Assembly: GCA_018267705.1 (NCBI GenBank)
Contig: JAFDXX010000007.1
Span: 62,001 to 126,000 of the forward strand
Length of the DNA stretch: 64,000 bases
DNA from: Bacteroidota bacterium
GTDB taxonomy: Bacteria; Bacteroidota; Bacteroidia; Chitinophagales; Chitinophagaceae
Direction: 5' to 3'
Both the position numbers and the translations under genes were made by a program. The notes under the pieces are model-generated. The model was not told the origin of the DNA. It ran no database searches and worked only from the letters and a program-made list of their open reading frames with translations. Numbering within the stretch: the stretch's first letter is position 1; the number at the start of each line of letters is the position of its first letter. This document shows, piece by piece, positions 35,369 through 43,364 of the stretch.

Positions 35369-36625
35369 TTAATAGTGACATTTTTGACACTCAGTTCCGC
35401 CAATTTTTTCTACAGTAATTCCTTTCGTGCTATCTATTTTTCCGTTCTTTAAGTCTTCATGATATTTTTCATATATACTGTAAAATCCATTGTCTTTAAA
35501 GTTTACCTGAGTGGTACGGTGGCAATTGATACACCATCCCATACTTAAATCTGCAAATTGTTTAACTTCTCCCATGGCAGTAACTTCTCCATGGCAAGTT
35601 TGGCATTCAACTTTCCCGGCAACTACGTGTTGTGAGTGGTTGAAATACACATGGTCGGGTAAATTATGAATACGTACCCATTCAATAGGTTCTGCTTTAG
35701 ATGCATCCCAAGGTTGTCCGGGTGTATAATGTGCTTTTTTGTATAATTTTTGAATTTCTGCTGTACCGTTAATTTCTTTTCCGTCATCACTTAATATTGG
35801 TTCGCCTTTATATTCATTAATTGCTAAATGGCAATTCATACAAATGTTTACAGAAGGAATAGTTGCTTGTTTGCCTTGATAAACACCAATATGACAATAT
35901 TGGCAGTTAATTTGGTTTACACCTGCGTGTACTTTATGAGAGTAGTAAATAGGTTGTTCGGGTTGATAATCTTTTTGCCTACCTAAGCCAATAGCTCCTT
36001 TGGTTGTATAATAACCTCCAACCATGAAAAGAATAATAGTAACAAAAGCAATATAAGTTTTGTTTCTCCAAAAAGCAACAGGCTCGGCAGCAACAACACC
36101 ATCTTTATCGTCGGTAAGTTTTTTAAGATTGCTATTTACTTGCATTAATGTAAATGCAACCACAGCTAATATTAAAGTTATAATACCAAATAAAAGAGAG
36201 TTATCTTTTCCTTCGCCTTCTGCGGCACCGCTATTTGTTGTTACAACGGCTGCGGGTGGTGTCCATTTTTTAATGTAGTCTAAAATAGCATCAACTTGTT
36301 TTTCATCTAGTGTTCCGGCAAAAGCAGTCATTTGCAATTTACCATATTCATTAAACAAGTTTGTAGCGTAGGGATCGCCTTTTTTCAAATAGTTTCCACT
36401 ATTTAAAACCCATTCGTGCAAGTTTTTTCTGTTGCCCTTCCATCTATCTTCAACGCCTAATAGGGCAGGCCCTGTAAGTTTTGCATCCATTTTGTGGCAA
36501 GAGGCACAGTTGGCATTAAACAAAGCTTTACCATCTTGGGCTTTAGCCGAGTTGGATACTAATAAACCGAATAAAATAAATATTCCTGCTAGGAAAAATT
36601 TACATGTATTTCTAAGGAATGTCAT
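35369..36625 (-). CDS. actA: Alternative complex III subunit A fused to a monoheme cytochrome c
   Basis: From the ATG at 36625 the product is 418 aa; an upstream in-frame ATG would add 27 residues before the signal peptide (FLAGIFILFGLLVSNSAKAQ). Six CxxCH motifs are visible: CASCH in an N-terminal cytochrome c domain, and CQYCH, CMNCH, CQTCH, CINCH and CQKCH in the pentaheme ActA part. Between them lie two membrane helices (FGIITLILAVVAFTLMQV and YIAFVTIILFMVGGYYTT). The canonical ActA has five hemes, so the N-terminal domain is an added sixth, as in other Bacteroidetes. It is the first gene of the respiratory operon and follows a TATTTTTG element. Confidence 0.92.
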   Translation of the reverse strand: MTFLRNTCKFFLAGIFILFGLLVSNSAKAQDGKALFNANCASCHKMDAKLTGPALLGVEDRWKGNRKNLHEWVLNSGNYLKKGDPYATNLFNEYGKLQMTAFAGTLDEKQVDAILDYIKKWTPPAAVVTTNSGAAEGEGKDNSLLFGIITLILAVVAFTLMQVNSNLKKLTDDKDGVVAAEPVAFWRNKTYIAFVTIILFMVGGYYTTKGAIGLGRQKDYQPEQPIYYSHKVHAGVNQINCQYCHIGVYQGKQATIPSVNICMNCHLAINEYKGEPILSDDGKEINGTAEIQKLYKKAHYTPGQPWDASKAEPIEWVRIHNLPDHVYFNHSQHVVAGKVECQTCHGEVTAMGEVKQFADLSMGWCINCHRTTQVNFKDNGFYSIYEKYHEDLKNGKIDSTKGITVEKIGGTECQKCHY

Positions 36626-36673
36626 ATTCACAATCTGTTGGTTCTGGTGTGGAAAAAAGTCCTTATGTGGCGA

Positions 36674-36681
36674 CAAAAATA
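36674..36681 (-). promoter_or_regulatory. -7 element for the ACIII-oxidase operon
   Basis: The minus strand reads TATTTTTG, matching TAnnTTTG, giving a leader of roughly 40 bases before the actA ATG at 36625. A TTTG lies further upstream but at non-ideal spacing. Confidence 0.5.
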
Positions 36682-36863
36682 TGACACTCACTTGACAAAT
36701 GCACATTGTTTTTAAAAATTTTTTTTGCCTTATGCAGCTTGCATTTCAACATATTTATGATTTTTTTTTTTAATATTTGCAATTTTCTTTTAGTGTAAAT
36801 AACAAGTAATTACTAATTATTATAACACTCAAAATAGTCAAAAAAATACTGCATTTTTGAGCC

Positions 36864-37139
36864 ATGTTTAAACGTTTAAAAGAAAAATGGAATGTAAGCT
36901 GGTTGCAATTCACACTTATTTTTTGCACTTATGCTTTAGGAGGTAGTAGCTGTGCCAGATTGGGCACTTACTTACTAAGCTTACTTAATCTTGATAAAAG
37001 TTTGGTTTACTATATTATATATATACCACTTATTACTTTATTATGGCCTATTTGTGTTATACTAATAAGTATTCCTTTAGGCCAGTTTTTTTTCTTTAAA
37101 AATTATTTAACCAGAATTTGGAAGAAATTGAAAAAATAA
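36864..37139 (+). CDS. Small two-helix membrane protein (possibly DUF6787)
   Basis: The 91-aa product has a basic amphipathic start (MFKRLKEKWNVSWLQF), two hydrophobic segments (about 15-37 and 48-78) and a basic tail (TRIWKKLKK). The WNVSWLQFTLIFCTYALGGS segment resembles DUF6787 proteins of Bacteroidetes; that family name is from memory. Function is unknown. It starts five bases after a CATTTTTG element and ends two bases before purN, so the two are co-transcribed. Confidence 0.65.
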   Translation: MFKRLKEKWNVSWLQFTLIFCTYALGGSSCARLGTYLLSLLNLDKSLVYYIIYIPLITLLWPICVILISIPLGQFFFFKNYLTRIWKKLKK

Positions 37140-37141
37140 AA

Positions 37142-37756
37142 ATGGAAACTGAAAGTAATAAACACAATCAAACAGTAAATAGTAATCATCGATTAGCCAT
37201 TTTTGCTTCGGGGGCCGGAAGTAATGCTGCAAAAATTATTGATTATTTTAAACATAATACCCATATTACAATTGCTTTAATTGTTTCAAATAAAAAAGAA
37301 GCAGGTGTTTTAAAAATTGCAGAACAAAACAATATTCCTGTATTAATTATAGAGAAGGAACAATTTTTTAAAGGAGATGCATATATTAATGCTTTAAATA
37401 AATCTACCATAACATTTATTGTATTAGCGGGCTTTTTATGGAAAGTGCCTCAACAATTAATTACTTCATTTTTTAATAAAATTATTAATATACATCCGGC
37501 ATTATTACCAAAGTATGGCGGCAAAGGGATGTATGGCAATTTTGTACACGAAGCAGTTATTCAGAATAAAGAAAAAGAAAGTGGAATTACTATTCATTTT
37601 GTCAACGAAAAGTATGATGATGGCAAACATATTTTTCAAACAACATGCAATGTTGATGAAAATGATACACCCGAAACTTTAGCAAAAAAGATTCAATTAT
37701 TAGAACACCAACACTTTCCTGAACAGATAGAAAAAATACTTACAAATAATTTGTAA
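37142..37756 (+). CDS. purN: Phosphoribosylglycinamide formyltransferase
   Basis: This 204-aa enzyme of purine synthesis transfers a formyl group from 10-formyltetrahydrofolate to GAR. The N-terminal GAR-binding loop is AIFASGAGSNAAKII. The catalytic block is NIHPALLPKYGGKGMYG (His and flanking Asn), followed by the Asp-containing region YDDGKHIFQTTCNVDENDTP. The ATG at 37142 is preferred over the in-frame TTG at 37118, which would overlap the upstream gene. Confidence 0.94.
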   Translation: METESNKHNQTVNSNHRLAIFASGAGSNAAKIIDYFKHNTHITIALIVSNKKEAGVLKIAEQNNIPVLIIEKEQFFKGDAYINALNKSTITFIVLAGFLWKVPQQLITSFFNKIINIHPALLPKYGGKGMYGNFVHEAVIQNKEKESGITIHFVNEKYDDGKHIFQTTCNVDENDTPETLAKKIQLLEHQHFPEQIEKILTNNL

Positions 37757-37777
37757 TTTCATTTTTTAAGTTTTGTA

Positions 37778-39262
37778 ATGAAAGTTTTTAGTGCACAGCA
37801 AATACATGCTTGGGATGAATTTACTATACATCACGAACCCATTTCTTCTATAAATTTAATGGAACGTGCTGCAACAAAATGTGTAGATTGGCTACTGCAT
37901 AACAATTACACAAAAAATAATATAAAAATTTTTTGTGGTAAAGGAAATAATGGCGGAGACGGCTTGGCAATTGCCAGAATACTGCTACTAAGAGAAGTTA
38001 CCGTAACAGTTTACATTCTTGAATTAGGAGCATTTGGCACACCTGATTTTCAAATTAATTTGCAACAATTGCATACTGTAACTCGCAATATTCATTTCAT
38101 ACAAAATGAAAAATTTTTTCCTGAAATTAATAAAGAAGACATCATTATTGATGCATTGTTTGGATCTGGTTTAAATAGACCATTGCAAAACGTTTCTGCC
38201 GCATTGGTGCAACATATTAATCAATTTAATGCACCGGTTATTGCCATTGATATTCCCAGCGGAATGAGTGTTGATAACGCATCTCAAAAAAACACAGTTA
38301 TAAAAGCAACACATACTTTAACCTTTCAATGTTTTAAGCTTTGTTTTTTTATGGCAGAAAATGCAAACAACTTTGGTAATGTACATGTAATAGATATTGG
38401 TTTACATAAATCATTTGAATCAATAACCGAAACAATTATTCAAACAATTGAAAAAAAATTTATTGTTGCTATTATAAAAAAAAGAAATTCATTTTCTCAT
38501 AAAGGGAATTTTGGACATGCATTATTAATTGCCGGAAGCATAGGAAAAGTAGGTGCAGCTTTAATTGCAGCAAATGGTTGTTTAAGAAGTGGTGTTGGTT
38601 TATTAACCGTAAACATACCCAAAGAAGAAAGAATAATATTGCAGACTGCCTTACCTGAAGCAATGATAGCAATACGAGAAAACGAAAATATAAATTATAA
38701 TAATTTTACATGTATTGGTATAGGTTCGGGTTTAGGCATGGAAAATAATTCATACAATTTAGTAAAAGAAATTATAGCAAATTATAAAAATCCAATGCTT
38801 ATAGATGCTGACGCTTTAAATATAATCAGTCAACATAAAGAGTTACTACAAAGTGTTTCTGCACAATCTATATTAACGCCACATCCTAAAGAGTTTGACA
38901 GATTATTCGGAAAACATGAAAATGATTTTGAGAGAATGAATACTTGTTTAGCATTATCTAAACAATATCCATTTGTTATTATTCTAAAAAATCATCATAC
39001 ATTAATTGCCTGCAATGGAAAAGGATGGTTAAACACAACAGGCAATGCAGGTTTAGCAAAAGGTGGTTCAGGAGATTTATTAAGTGGAATAATAACTGCA
39101 TTATTGGCACAAAAATATACTACATTATGTGCTGCTTTATTAGGTGTTTACTTACACGGTTTAGCTGCAGATATTGCTTTAGAAAATCAATCGGTAGAAA
39201 GTTTATTAGCTACCGATGTTGCAAATAACATTGGTAAGGCTTTTATGTTTTTACAAGAGTAA
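37778..39262 (+). CDS. nnr: Bifunctional NAD(P)H-hydrate epimerase/ADP-dependent dehydratase
   Basis: The 494-aa fusion repairs hydrated NADH and NADPH. The N-terminal epimerase (YjeF_N, about 1-215) has GKGNNGGDGLAIARIL, IIDALFGSGLNRPL and IDIPSGMSVDN. The C-terminal dehydratase (ribokinase-like, about 225-494) has SHKGNFGHALLIAGS, LTPHPKEFDRLFG and the catalytic GNAGLAKGGSGDLLSG. The fused form is common in bacteria. It lies 21 bases after purN, and a strong hairpin terminator follows about 140 bases later. Confidence 0.95.
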   Translation: MKVFSAQQIHAWDEFTIHHEPISSINLMERAATKCVDWLLHNNYTKNNIKIFCGKGNNGGDGLAIARILLLREVTVTVYILELGAFGTPDFQINLQQLHTVTRNIHFIQNEKFFPEINKEDIIIDALFGSGLNRPLQNVSAALVQHINQFNAPVIAIDIPSGMSVDNASQKNTVIKATHTLTFQCFKLCFFMAENANNFGNVHVIDIGLHKSFESITETIIQTIEKKFIVAIIKKRNSFSHKGNFGHALLIAGSIGKVGAALIAANGCLRSGVGLLTVNIPKEERIILQTALPEAMIAIRENENINYNNFTCIGIGSGLGMENNSYNLVKEIIANYKNPMLIDADALNIISQHKELLQSVSAQSILTPHPKEFDRLFGKHENDFERMNTCLALSKQYPFVIILKNHHTLIACNGKGWLNTTGNAGLAKGGSGDLLSGIITALLAQKYTTLCAALLGVYLHGLAADIALENQSVESLLATDVANNIGKAFMFLQE

Positions 39263-39400
39263 TTATTGAAATAATCAAAATTTTTCTACCCCTTCTTCCA
39301 GCAAATTTTTTTATGTATTGAATTGTAAGAAAAATTGAAATAAACAACTTAAATGATTAATAGAAGAAAGTTCAAAAAAGTTTATATTCTATTTCAATAA

Positions 39401-39432
39401 AAAAGCCCGTAACTTATTCGTTACAGGCTTTT
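39401..39432. terminator. Bidirectional terminator between nnr and tRNA-Asn
   Basis: AAAAGCC-c-GTAAC (39401-39413) pairs with GTTAC-a-GGCTTTT (39420-39432) across TTATTC, one mismatch. It serves nnr on the plus strand and the tRNA on the minus strand. Confidence 0.75.
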
Positions 39433-39433
39433 G

Positions 39434-39507
39434 CTCCTCAATCAGGACTTGAACCTGAGACCCTCTGATTAACAGTCAGATGCTCTAACCAACTGAGCTA
39501 TTGAGGA
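39434..39507 (-). tRNA. tRNA-Asn(GTT)
   Basis: On the minus strand the acceptor TCCTCAA pairs with TTGAGGA. The D arm contains AGCTCAGTTGGTTAGAGC, the anticodon arm is CTGACTGTTAATCAG with anticodon GTT, and the T loop is TTCAAGT. The discriminator is G. CCA is not encoded (CAA follows). All arms are canonical. Confidence 0.97.
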
Positions 39508-39574
39508 ATACCGTTTTCCCTTTCGGGGCTGCAAAAATAGGGTTGGGCGTGTTTGCGAACAAAATTTTTTTTGT

Positions 39575-39931
39575 TTAATGCAAGAAAGAAAAAAATCCTT
39601 CTTCGGCAAAGCCAACATATATGCCATCTTCCCTTATTTCTATAGGAAAAGTTTTTAAATAATATCCCTCTCCCGAAACGTTTCTTCCGTTATGAATACT
39701 AAACTTATATCTATGTAAGGGGCAAACTACATTTCCTAAAGTATCTATAAAACCATCTGCCAAAATACCGCCTGCATGTGGGCATTTATATACAAATGCT
39801 AAAATGGTGTTGTTGTGTTTAGCTAATGTTATTTTTTTACCATTAGCTTCTGCAATACACATATTATTACTTTGCCATTGCAATAAATTTTCGTTTTCAA
39901 TTATTTTATACCACTTGTATTGTTTACTCAT
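39575..39931 (-). CDS. Rieske [2Fe-2S] protein
   Basis: This small ferredoxin-like protein (118 aa from the ATG at 39931; an ATG seven codons earlier at 39952 is possible) has both halves of the Rieske cluster motif: CPHAGG and CPLHRYKF, 16 residues apart. There is no signal peptide or membrane helix, so it is a soluble cytoplasmic electron carrier like the NirD or dioxygenase ferredoxin group, not the bc1-complex subunit. No partner oxygenase or reductase gene is adjacent. It is 49 bases after the hflX stop but reads the same way from its own upstream region. Confidence 0.88.
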   Translation of the reverse strand: MSKQYKWYKIIENENLLQWQSNNMCIAEANGKKITLAKHNNTILAFVYKCPHAGGILADGFIDTLGNVVCPLHRYKFSIHNGRNVSGEGYYLKTFPIEIREDGIYVGFAEEGFFSFLH

Positions 39932-39980
39932 TTTAGTTACCAAAGGTTTCAATAGTTACTATACATATAATGGATATATA

Positions 39981-41168
39981 CTAAAAATAAATTGTTTTGT
40001 AAGGGTAACGTATTTGATACATTTCTCGCACTTTAATTAAAATAAAATTTCTTAGTCCGTCAATATTTCTTTTTTCTACTGCTGATACAAAAATGCAATT
40101 GTTATCGGTATTGTTTTCCCATTTCTCTTTTAACTCTTGTAAAATGTCTTGCTTTACTTCTTCATCCAGCCAATTATCAAAATTCTTTTCTTCATATAAA
40201 TCCATTTTATTAAAAATGGTAAGAATGGGTTTATTAAAAGCTTTTAGTTCTTGTAAAGTTTTATTTACGGTACCAATTTGCTCTTCGTGTTGCAGATGAG
40301 AAATATCTACCACATGCAATAAAATATCTGCTTCTCTTACTTCATCTAAAGTACTTTTAAAACTTTCTACTAAATGGTGTGGAAGTTTTCTTATAAATCC
40401 AACGGTATCACTTAATAAAAAAGGGGTGTTTTCAAAAACAACTTTACGTGTAGTAGTATCTAATGTTGCAAAAAGTTTGTTTTCGGCAAACACATCGCTT
40501 TTGCTTAATAAGTTCATAATAGTGCTTTTGCCAACATTAGTATAGCCCACCAATGAAACCCTTATAAATTCGCCTCTATCTTTTCTTTGTGTAAAAGATT
40601 GTTTATCAATTTCAGAAAGTTTCTTTTTCAGCAAAGAAATTTTATCTTTTACAATACGGCGGTCTGTTTCAATTTCTGTTTCTCCCGGCCCTCTGGTACC
40701 AATACCTCCACCTTGCCTTTCTAAGTGCTTCCACATACCTTTTAAGCGAGGTAATAAATATTGATATTGTGCTAACTCTACTTGCACTTTGGCTTGTGCA
40801 GTTCTTGCCCGGCGGGCAAAAATGTCTAATATTAAATCACTTCTATCAATAGTTGTTGTTTGTAATTCTTTTTCAATGTTTGATATTTGAGAGCCTGTTA
40901 ATTCATCATCAAAAATTACTAATCCAATATTTTTTGTTTGTATATAATTTTTTATTTCTTCTAGTTTTCCTTTTCCTACAAAAGTTTTACTATCAGGATG
41001 TTGCAATTTTTGGGTAAATATTTTAAGCGTTTTAGTACCTGCCGTATCAGCTAAAAAAGCTAACTCATCTAAATATTCCAGCACTTGAGTTTCTGTTTGA
41101 TTTTTTTGTATAACGCCCACTAACACACATTTTTCTTGGCTGTTTAGTGTATGATTTTTTTCTATCAA
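39981..41168 (-). CDS. hflX: GTPase HflX
   Basis: This 395-aa ribosome-associated GTPase splits stalled or hibernating 70S ribosomes. The N-terminal HflX domain contains TKTLKIFTQKLQHPDSKTFV and the glycine-rich GGGIGTRGPGETEIETDRR. The G domain has G1 GYTNVGKST, G3 DTVGF and G4 NKMD. A coiled coil lies between them (VKDKISLLKKKLSEIDK). Length and motifs are complete. A TATCTTCG element lies 19 bases upstream of the ATG. Confidence 0.95.
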   Translation of the reverse strand: MIEKNHTLNSQEKCVLVGVIQKNQTETQVLEYLDELAFLADTAGTKTLKIFTQKLQHPDSKTFVGKGKLEEIKNYIQTKNIGLVIFDDELTGSQISNIEKELQTTTIDRSDLILDIFARRARTAQAKVQVELAQYQYLLPRLKGMWKHLERQGGGIGTRGPGETEIETDRRIVKDKISLLKKKLSEIDKQSFTQRKDRGEFIRVSLVGYTNVGKSTIMNLLSKSDVFAENKLFATLDTTTRKVVFENTPFLLSDTVGFIRKLPHHLVESFKSTLDEVREADILLHVVDISHLQHEEQIGTVNKTLQELKAFNKPILTIFNKMDLYEEKNFDNWLDEEVKQDILQELKEKWENNTDNNCIFVSAVEKRNIDGLRNFILIKVREMYQIRYPYKTIYF

Positions 41169-41214
41169 TGTTTATAAAATTTTTATCGAAGATAAATTGA
41201 GTTTCCGCCAATAA

Positions 41215-41243
41215 AAAACCCCAGCTTTTTTTGATGGGGTTTT
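41215..41243 (-). terminator. Terminator after the beta-barrel protein gene
   Basis: AAAACCCC (41215-41222) pairs with GGGGTTTT (41236-41243). It lies about 20 bases beyond the stop of the minus-strand gene at 41264 and before hflX. Confidence 0.7.
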
Positions 41244-41263
41244 AAAATTATTTTTTTTATTAA

Positions 41264-42085
41264 TTAAAGGCCACTAACTGTTAGGCCAATAGATAATGTA
41301 TTCATTTTGGGGCCAAAACCGGGTTGCAAAACTTCGGTTAATTGATAATCAACATTTAATGAAATGTTTCCATAACCAACTCTTCCGGTTAAAGCTACTT
41401 TTGTTCCGTTAAAGAAACGTTTACCATATTCTTTTTCAACATAAGAGCTTCCGTAAATACTTCCCCCTGATTTATTTTGCAAATCTTTCCCTTTAAAATA
41501 AGATTTTAATAATGTTCCTAACTTAATACCTGCAGCAGCCTTCCATGAATGGTTTGGATCAGAAGGATTTGAATAATATCTAAACTCAATAGGAAGCTCA
41601 AGATATATAGTAGTAATTTTAGATTTATTAAAAGCAGAAGAGTCTGTACCAAAATAACTTGTACGGAAAGGTAATGTACTACTGTTGGCTTTAACATCAA
41701 CATATCTATGATCGAAAAAAATGTTACTGGTTCCTATACCTGCACCTAAACCAATGCTAAAACGATGGTCGTTCTTTAATGGTTTATCTAACATAAAATA
41801 AAAATTAAAATGCCTGCTAAACCCTTTGGTAGCAACACTATCGGGTCTATTTAACCAAGAATCTGACCCAAACTGAAGCATTAAATGATCGGCTGCTCGT
41901 TTGCTAACATCAGCCTTCTTTAAATCAATTTTTGGTGCAGATGGCGTTTTTGAAATAACAACTGGTTTTACAACGGTAGATTTTGTTGTAGTGTCTTTTT
42001 TCTTTTTAGAAAACAACTTGCTTATTTGCCCATAAGAATTAAATAAGCAACTTATACAAAGCAGTAGTAAAAATGTTTTTTTCAC
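41264..42085 (-). CDS. Outer-membrane beta-barrel protein (PorT-like)
   Basis: The 273-aa product has a signal peptide (MKKTFLLLLCISCLFNSYGQ), a lysine/threonine-rich linker (SKKKKDTTTKSTVVKP) and a C-terminal region of alternating beta strands. These have aromatic ends (FSIGLGAGIGTSNIFF, TIYLELPIEFRYYS, GYGNISLNVDYQL, NTLSIGLTVSGL), typical of the 8-stranded OMP_b-brl/PorT-like families in Bacteroidetes. Function is unknown. It is monocistronic, with a consensus TATTTTTG element upstream and a terminator downstream. Confidence 0.75.
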   Translation of the reverse strand: MKKTFLLLLCISCLFNSYGQISKLFSKKKKDTTTKSTVVKPVVISKTPSAPKIDLKKADVSKRAADHLMLQFGSDSWLNRPDSVATKGFSRHFNFYFMLDKPLKNDHRFSIGLGAGIGTSNIFFDHRYVDVKANSSTLPFRTSYFGTDSSAFNKSKITTIYLELPIEFRYYSNPSDPNHSWKAAAGIKLGTLLKSYFKGKDLQNKSGGSIYGSSYVEKEYGKRFFNGTKVALTGRVGYGNISLNVDYQLTEVLQPGFGPKMNTLSIGLTVSGL

Positions 42086-42127
42086 TTTTTAAAATTTAGT
42101 AACAAGCAATAATGCTTTTGGTGCGGG

Positions 42128-42135
42128 CAAAAATA
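42128..42135 (-). promoter_or_regulatory. -7 element for the beta-barrel gene
   Basis: The minus strand reads TATTTTTG, matching TAnnTTTG, 42 bases upstream of the ATG at 42085. Confidence 0.5.
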
Positions 42136-42220
42136 ACAGAAATGCTTGCACAAAAAGGGTTAAAAATTAGCCAAAGAATTTATTTATGAAAAAAAGAAAG
42201 ATAAATTATTCAAAAATGAA

Positions 42221-42251
42221 TTGCTTGATATGTTACATTTATATACTTTTG
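42221..42251 (+). promoter_or_regulatory. Promoter of the CAT-anticodon tRNA (-33 TTG, -7 TACTTTTG)
   Basis: TTG at 42221-42223 and TACTTTTG at 42244-42251 are separated by 20 bases, the spacing expected for the Bacteroidetes primary sigma factor. The tRNA 5' end lies 21 bases downstream. This is the best complete promoter in the window. Confidence 0.7.
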
Positions 42252-42272
42252 CCGCTCCCAAAAAAAGGGATT

Positions 42273-42346
42273 GGACCTATAGCTCAGTTGGTTAGAGCAC
42301 CTGACTCATAATCAGGGGGTCCCTGGTTCAAGCCCAGGTGGGTCCA
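42273..42346 (+). tRNA. tRNA with anticodon CAT (Ile2, k2C-modified, or elongator Met)
   Basis: Acceptor GGACCTA pairs with TGGGTCC (one G-U). The D arm contains AGCTCAGTTGGTTAGAGC, the anticodon loop is CTCATAA, the T arm is CCTGG-TTCAAGC-CCAGG and the discriminator is A. CCA is not encoded. The GGACCT acceptor and A73 resemble tRNA-Ile2, whose C34 is converted to lysidine by TilS to read AUA, but elongator Met cannot be excluded. Confidence 0.93.
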
Positions 42347-42354
42347 CATTTACG

Positions 42355-42380
42355 GCGAAGTTGAAGACTTCGCTTTTTTA
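42355..42380 (+). terminator. Terminator of the CAT-anticodon tRNA
   Basis: GCGAAGT (42355-42361) pairs with ACTTCGC (42367-42373) across TGAAG and is followed by a T-rich run. It begins eight bases after the tRNA. Confidence 0.8.
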
Positions 42381-42395
42381 TTTTTTTTATATGCC

Positions 42396-43010
42396 ATGCA
42401 ACTAATAAAAAATATCATTTTCGATTTAGGAGGCGTTTTCTTAAATCTTAATTATCAATTAACGCAAGATGCTTTTACACAGGCCGGCGTAAAAAATTTT
42501 AAAGAATTATTTACTCAACATCATTCTAACAAACTATTTATTGATTTAGAAACGGGCAAAATAACCGAAGAGGTTTTTTATGATAGGTTTAGAAAAGAAA
42601 CACAAACAAACCTATCAGATAATACAATTAAAACCGCATGGAATGCAATGTTGCTAAATTTTCCTACAGAAAGAATTGAATGGTTAGAACAAATAAACAA
42701 AAAATACAATGTGTTTCTTTTTTCAAACACCAATCAAATTCACTACGATGCATTTATGAATATTATTAAACAAACTTTCGGCTCATTAAACTTTAATGGC
42801 TTGTTTATTAAAACCTACTACTCACAACAAATAGGTTTACGAAAACCAAATAAAGAAGCATTTGAGTTTATTTTGAATGATCAAAATTTAACTATAACTG
42901 AAACTTTGTTTATTGATGATACACTTGAAAATATTAAAACAGCCAATAAAATTGGTTTACAAACCATTCATTTAGTTGCACCCCAAACTGTTATTGATTT
43001 AAATTTATAA
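42396..43010 (+). CDS. HAD-superfamily hydrolase (subfamily IA)
   Basis: This 204-aa protein has HAD motif I IIFDLGGVFLNLNY (nucleophile Asp; the second acidic residue is replaced by Gly, as in YihX-like phosphatases). Motif II is FLFSNTN, Lys motif III is in GLRKPNKEAFEFIL, and motif IV is FIDDTLENI. A helical cap sits between motifs I and II. It probably dephosphorylates a sugar phosphate or nucleotide. It lies just after the tRNA terminator and converges with the DUF4834 gene. Confidence 0.9.
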   Translation: MQLIKNIIFDLGGVFLNLNYQLTQDAFTQAGVKNFKELFTQHHSNKLFIDLETGKITEEVFYDRFRKETQTNLSDNTIKTAWNAMLLNFPTERIEWLEQINKKYNVFLFSNTNQIHYDAFMNIIKQTFGSLNFNGLFIKTYYSQQIGLRKPNKEAFEFILNDQNLTITETLFIDDTLENIKTANKIGLQTIHLVAPQTVIDLNL

Positions 43011-43027
43011 ACAGGTTTTCACTGGTA

Positions 43028-43276
43028 TTAATTGCTCTTTATTTCTTCAAAATCAATATAATCTCCTGCTTTAGTATTAACTGTATTACCTTGCTGTTGT
43101 GGGTTTTCAGAGGTTTGTTTATATTGATTTTGTGCATATTCGTTAGCCCTTTGTTGTTCTTGCATTTGCTTAATAGAATTACGCATTTGTGAAGTAGCTT
43201 TACTAACCGGCATAACAAATTCAAAAATTAATTTATACAGCAAATAAATTACTATTATCCAAATAATCAGTTTCAT
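43028..43276 (-). CDS. DUF4834-like small membrane protein
   Basis: The 82-aa product has one N-terminal membrane helix (KLIIWIIVIYLLYKLIFEFV), then a polar, glutamine-rich segment (QMQEQQRANEYAQNQYKQT) and an acidic end with GDYIDFEEIK. This short Bacteroidetes family (DUF4834) is uncharacterised. The start codon lies only seven bases downstream of a TACATTTG promoter element, so the transcript is nearly leaderless. Confidence 0.7.
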   Translation of the reverse strand: MKLIIWIIVIYLLYKLIFEFVMPVSKATSQMRNSIKQMQEQQRANEYAQNQYKQTSENPQQQGNTVNTKAGDYIDFEEIKSN

Positions 43277-43282
43277 AAACTA

Positions 43283-43290
43283 CAAATGTA
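43283..43290 (-). promoter_or_regulatory. -7 element for the DUF4834 gene
   Basis: The minus strand reads TACATTTG, an exact TAnnTTTG match, ending six bases before the ATG at 43276. Confidence 0.5.
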
Positions 43291-43352
43291 TAATTATATA
43301 AAACGATTGGTTGTTAAAAATATTTTTACGGTAAATAATTTTCTAACATCAA

Positions 43353-43360
43353 TACTTTTG
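43353..43360 (+). promoter_or_regulatory. -7 element for the rlmD-like gene
   Basis: TACTTTTG is an exact match to TAnnTTTG and ends four bases before the GTG start at 43365, predicting a leaderless transcript. Confidence 0.5.
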
Positions 43361-43364
43361 CAAA

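Noticed and set aside
37118..37141. TTG start for purN overlapping the upstream gene
   Set aside because: The ATG at 37142 gives the usual purN N-terminus.
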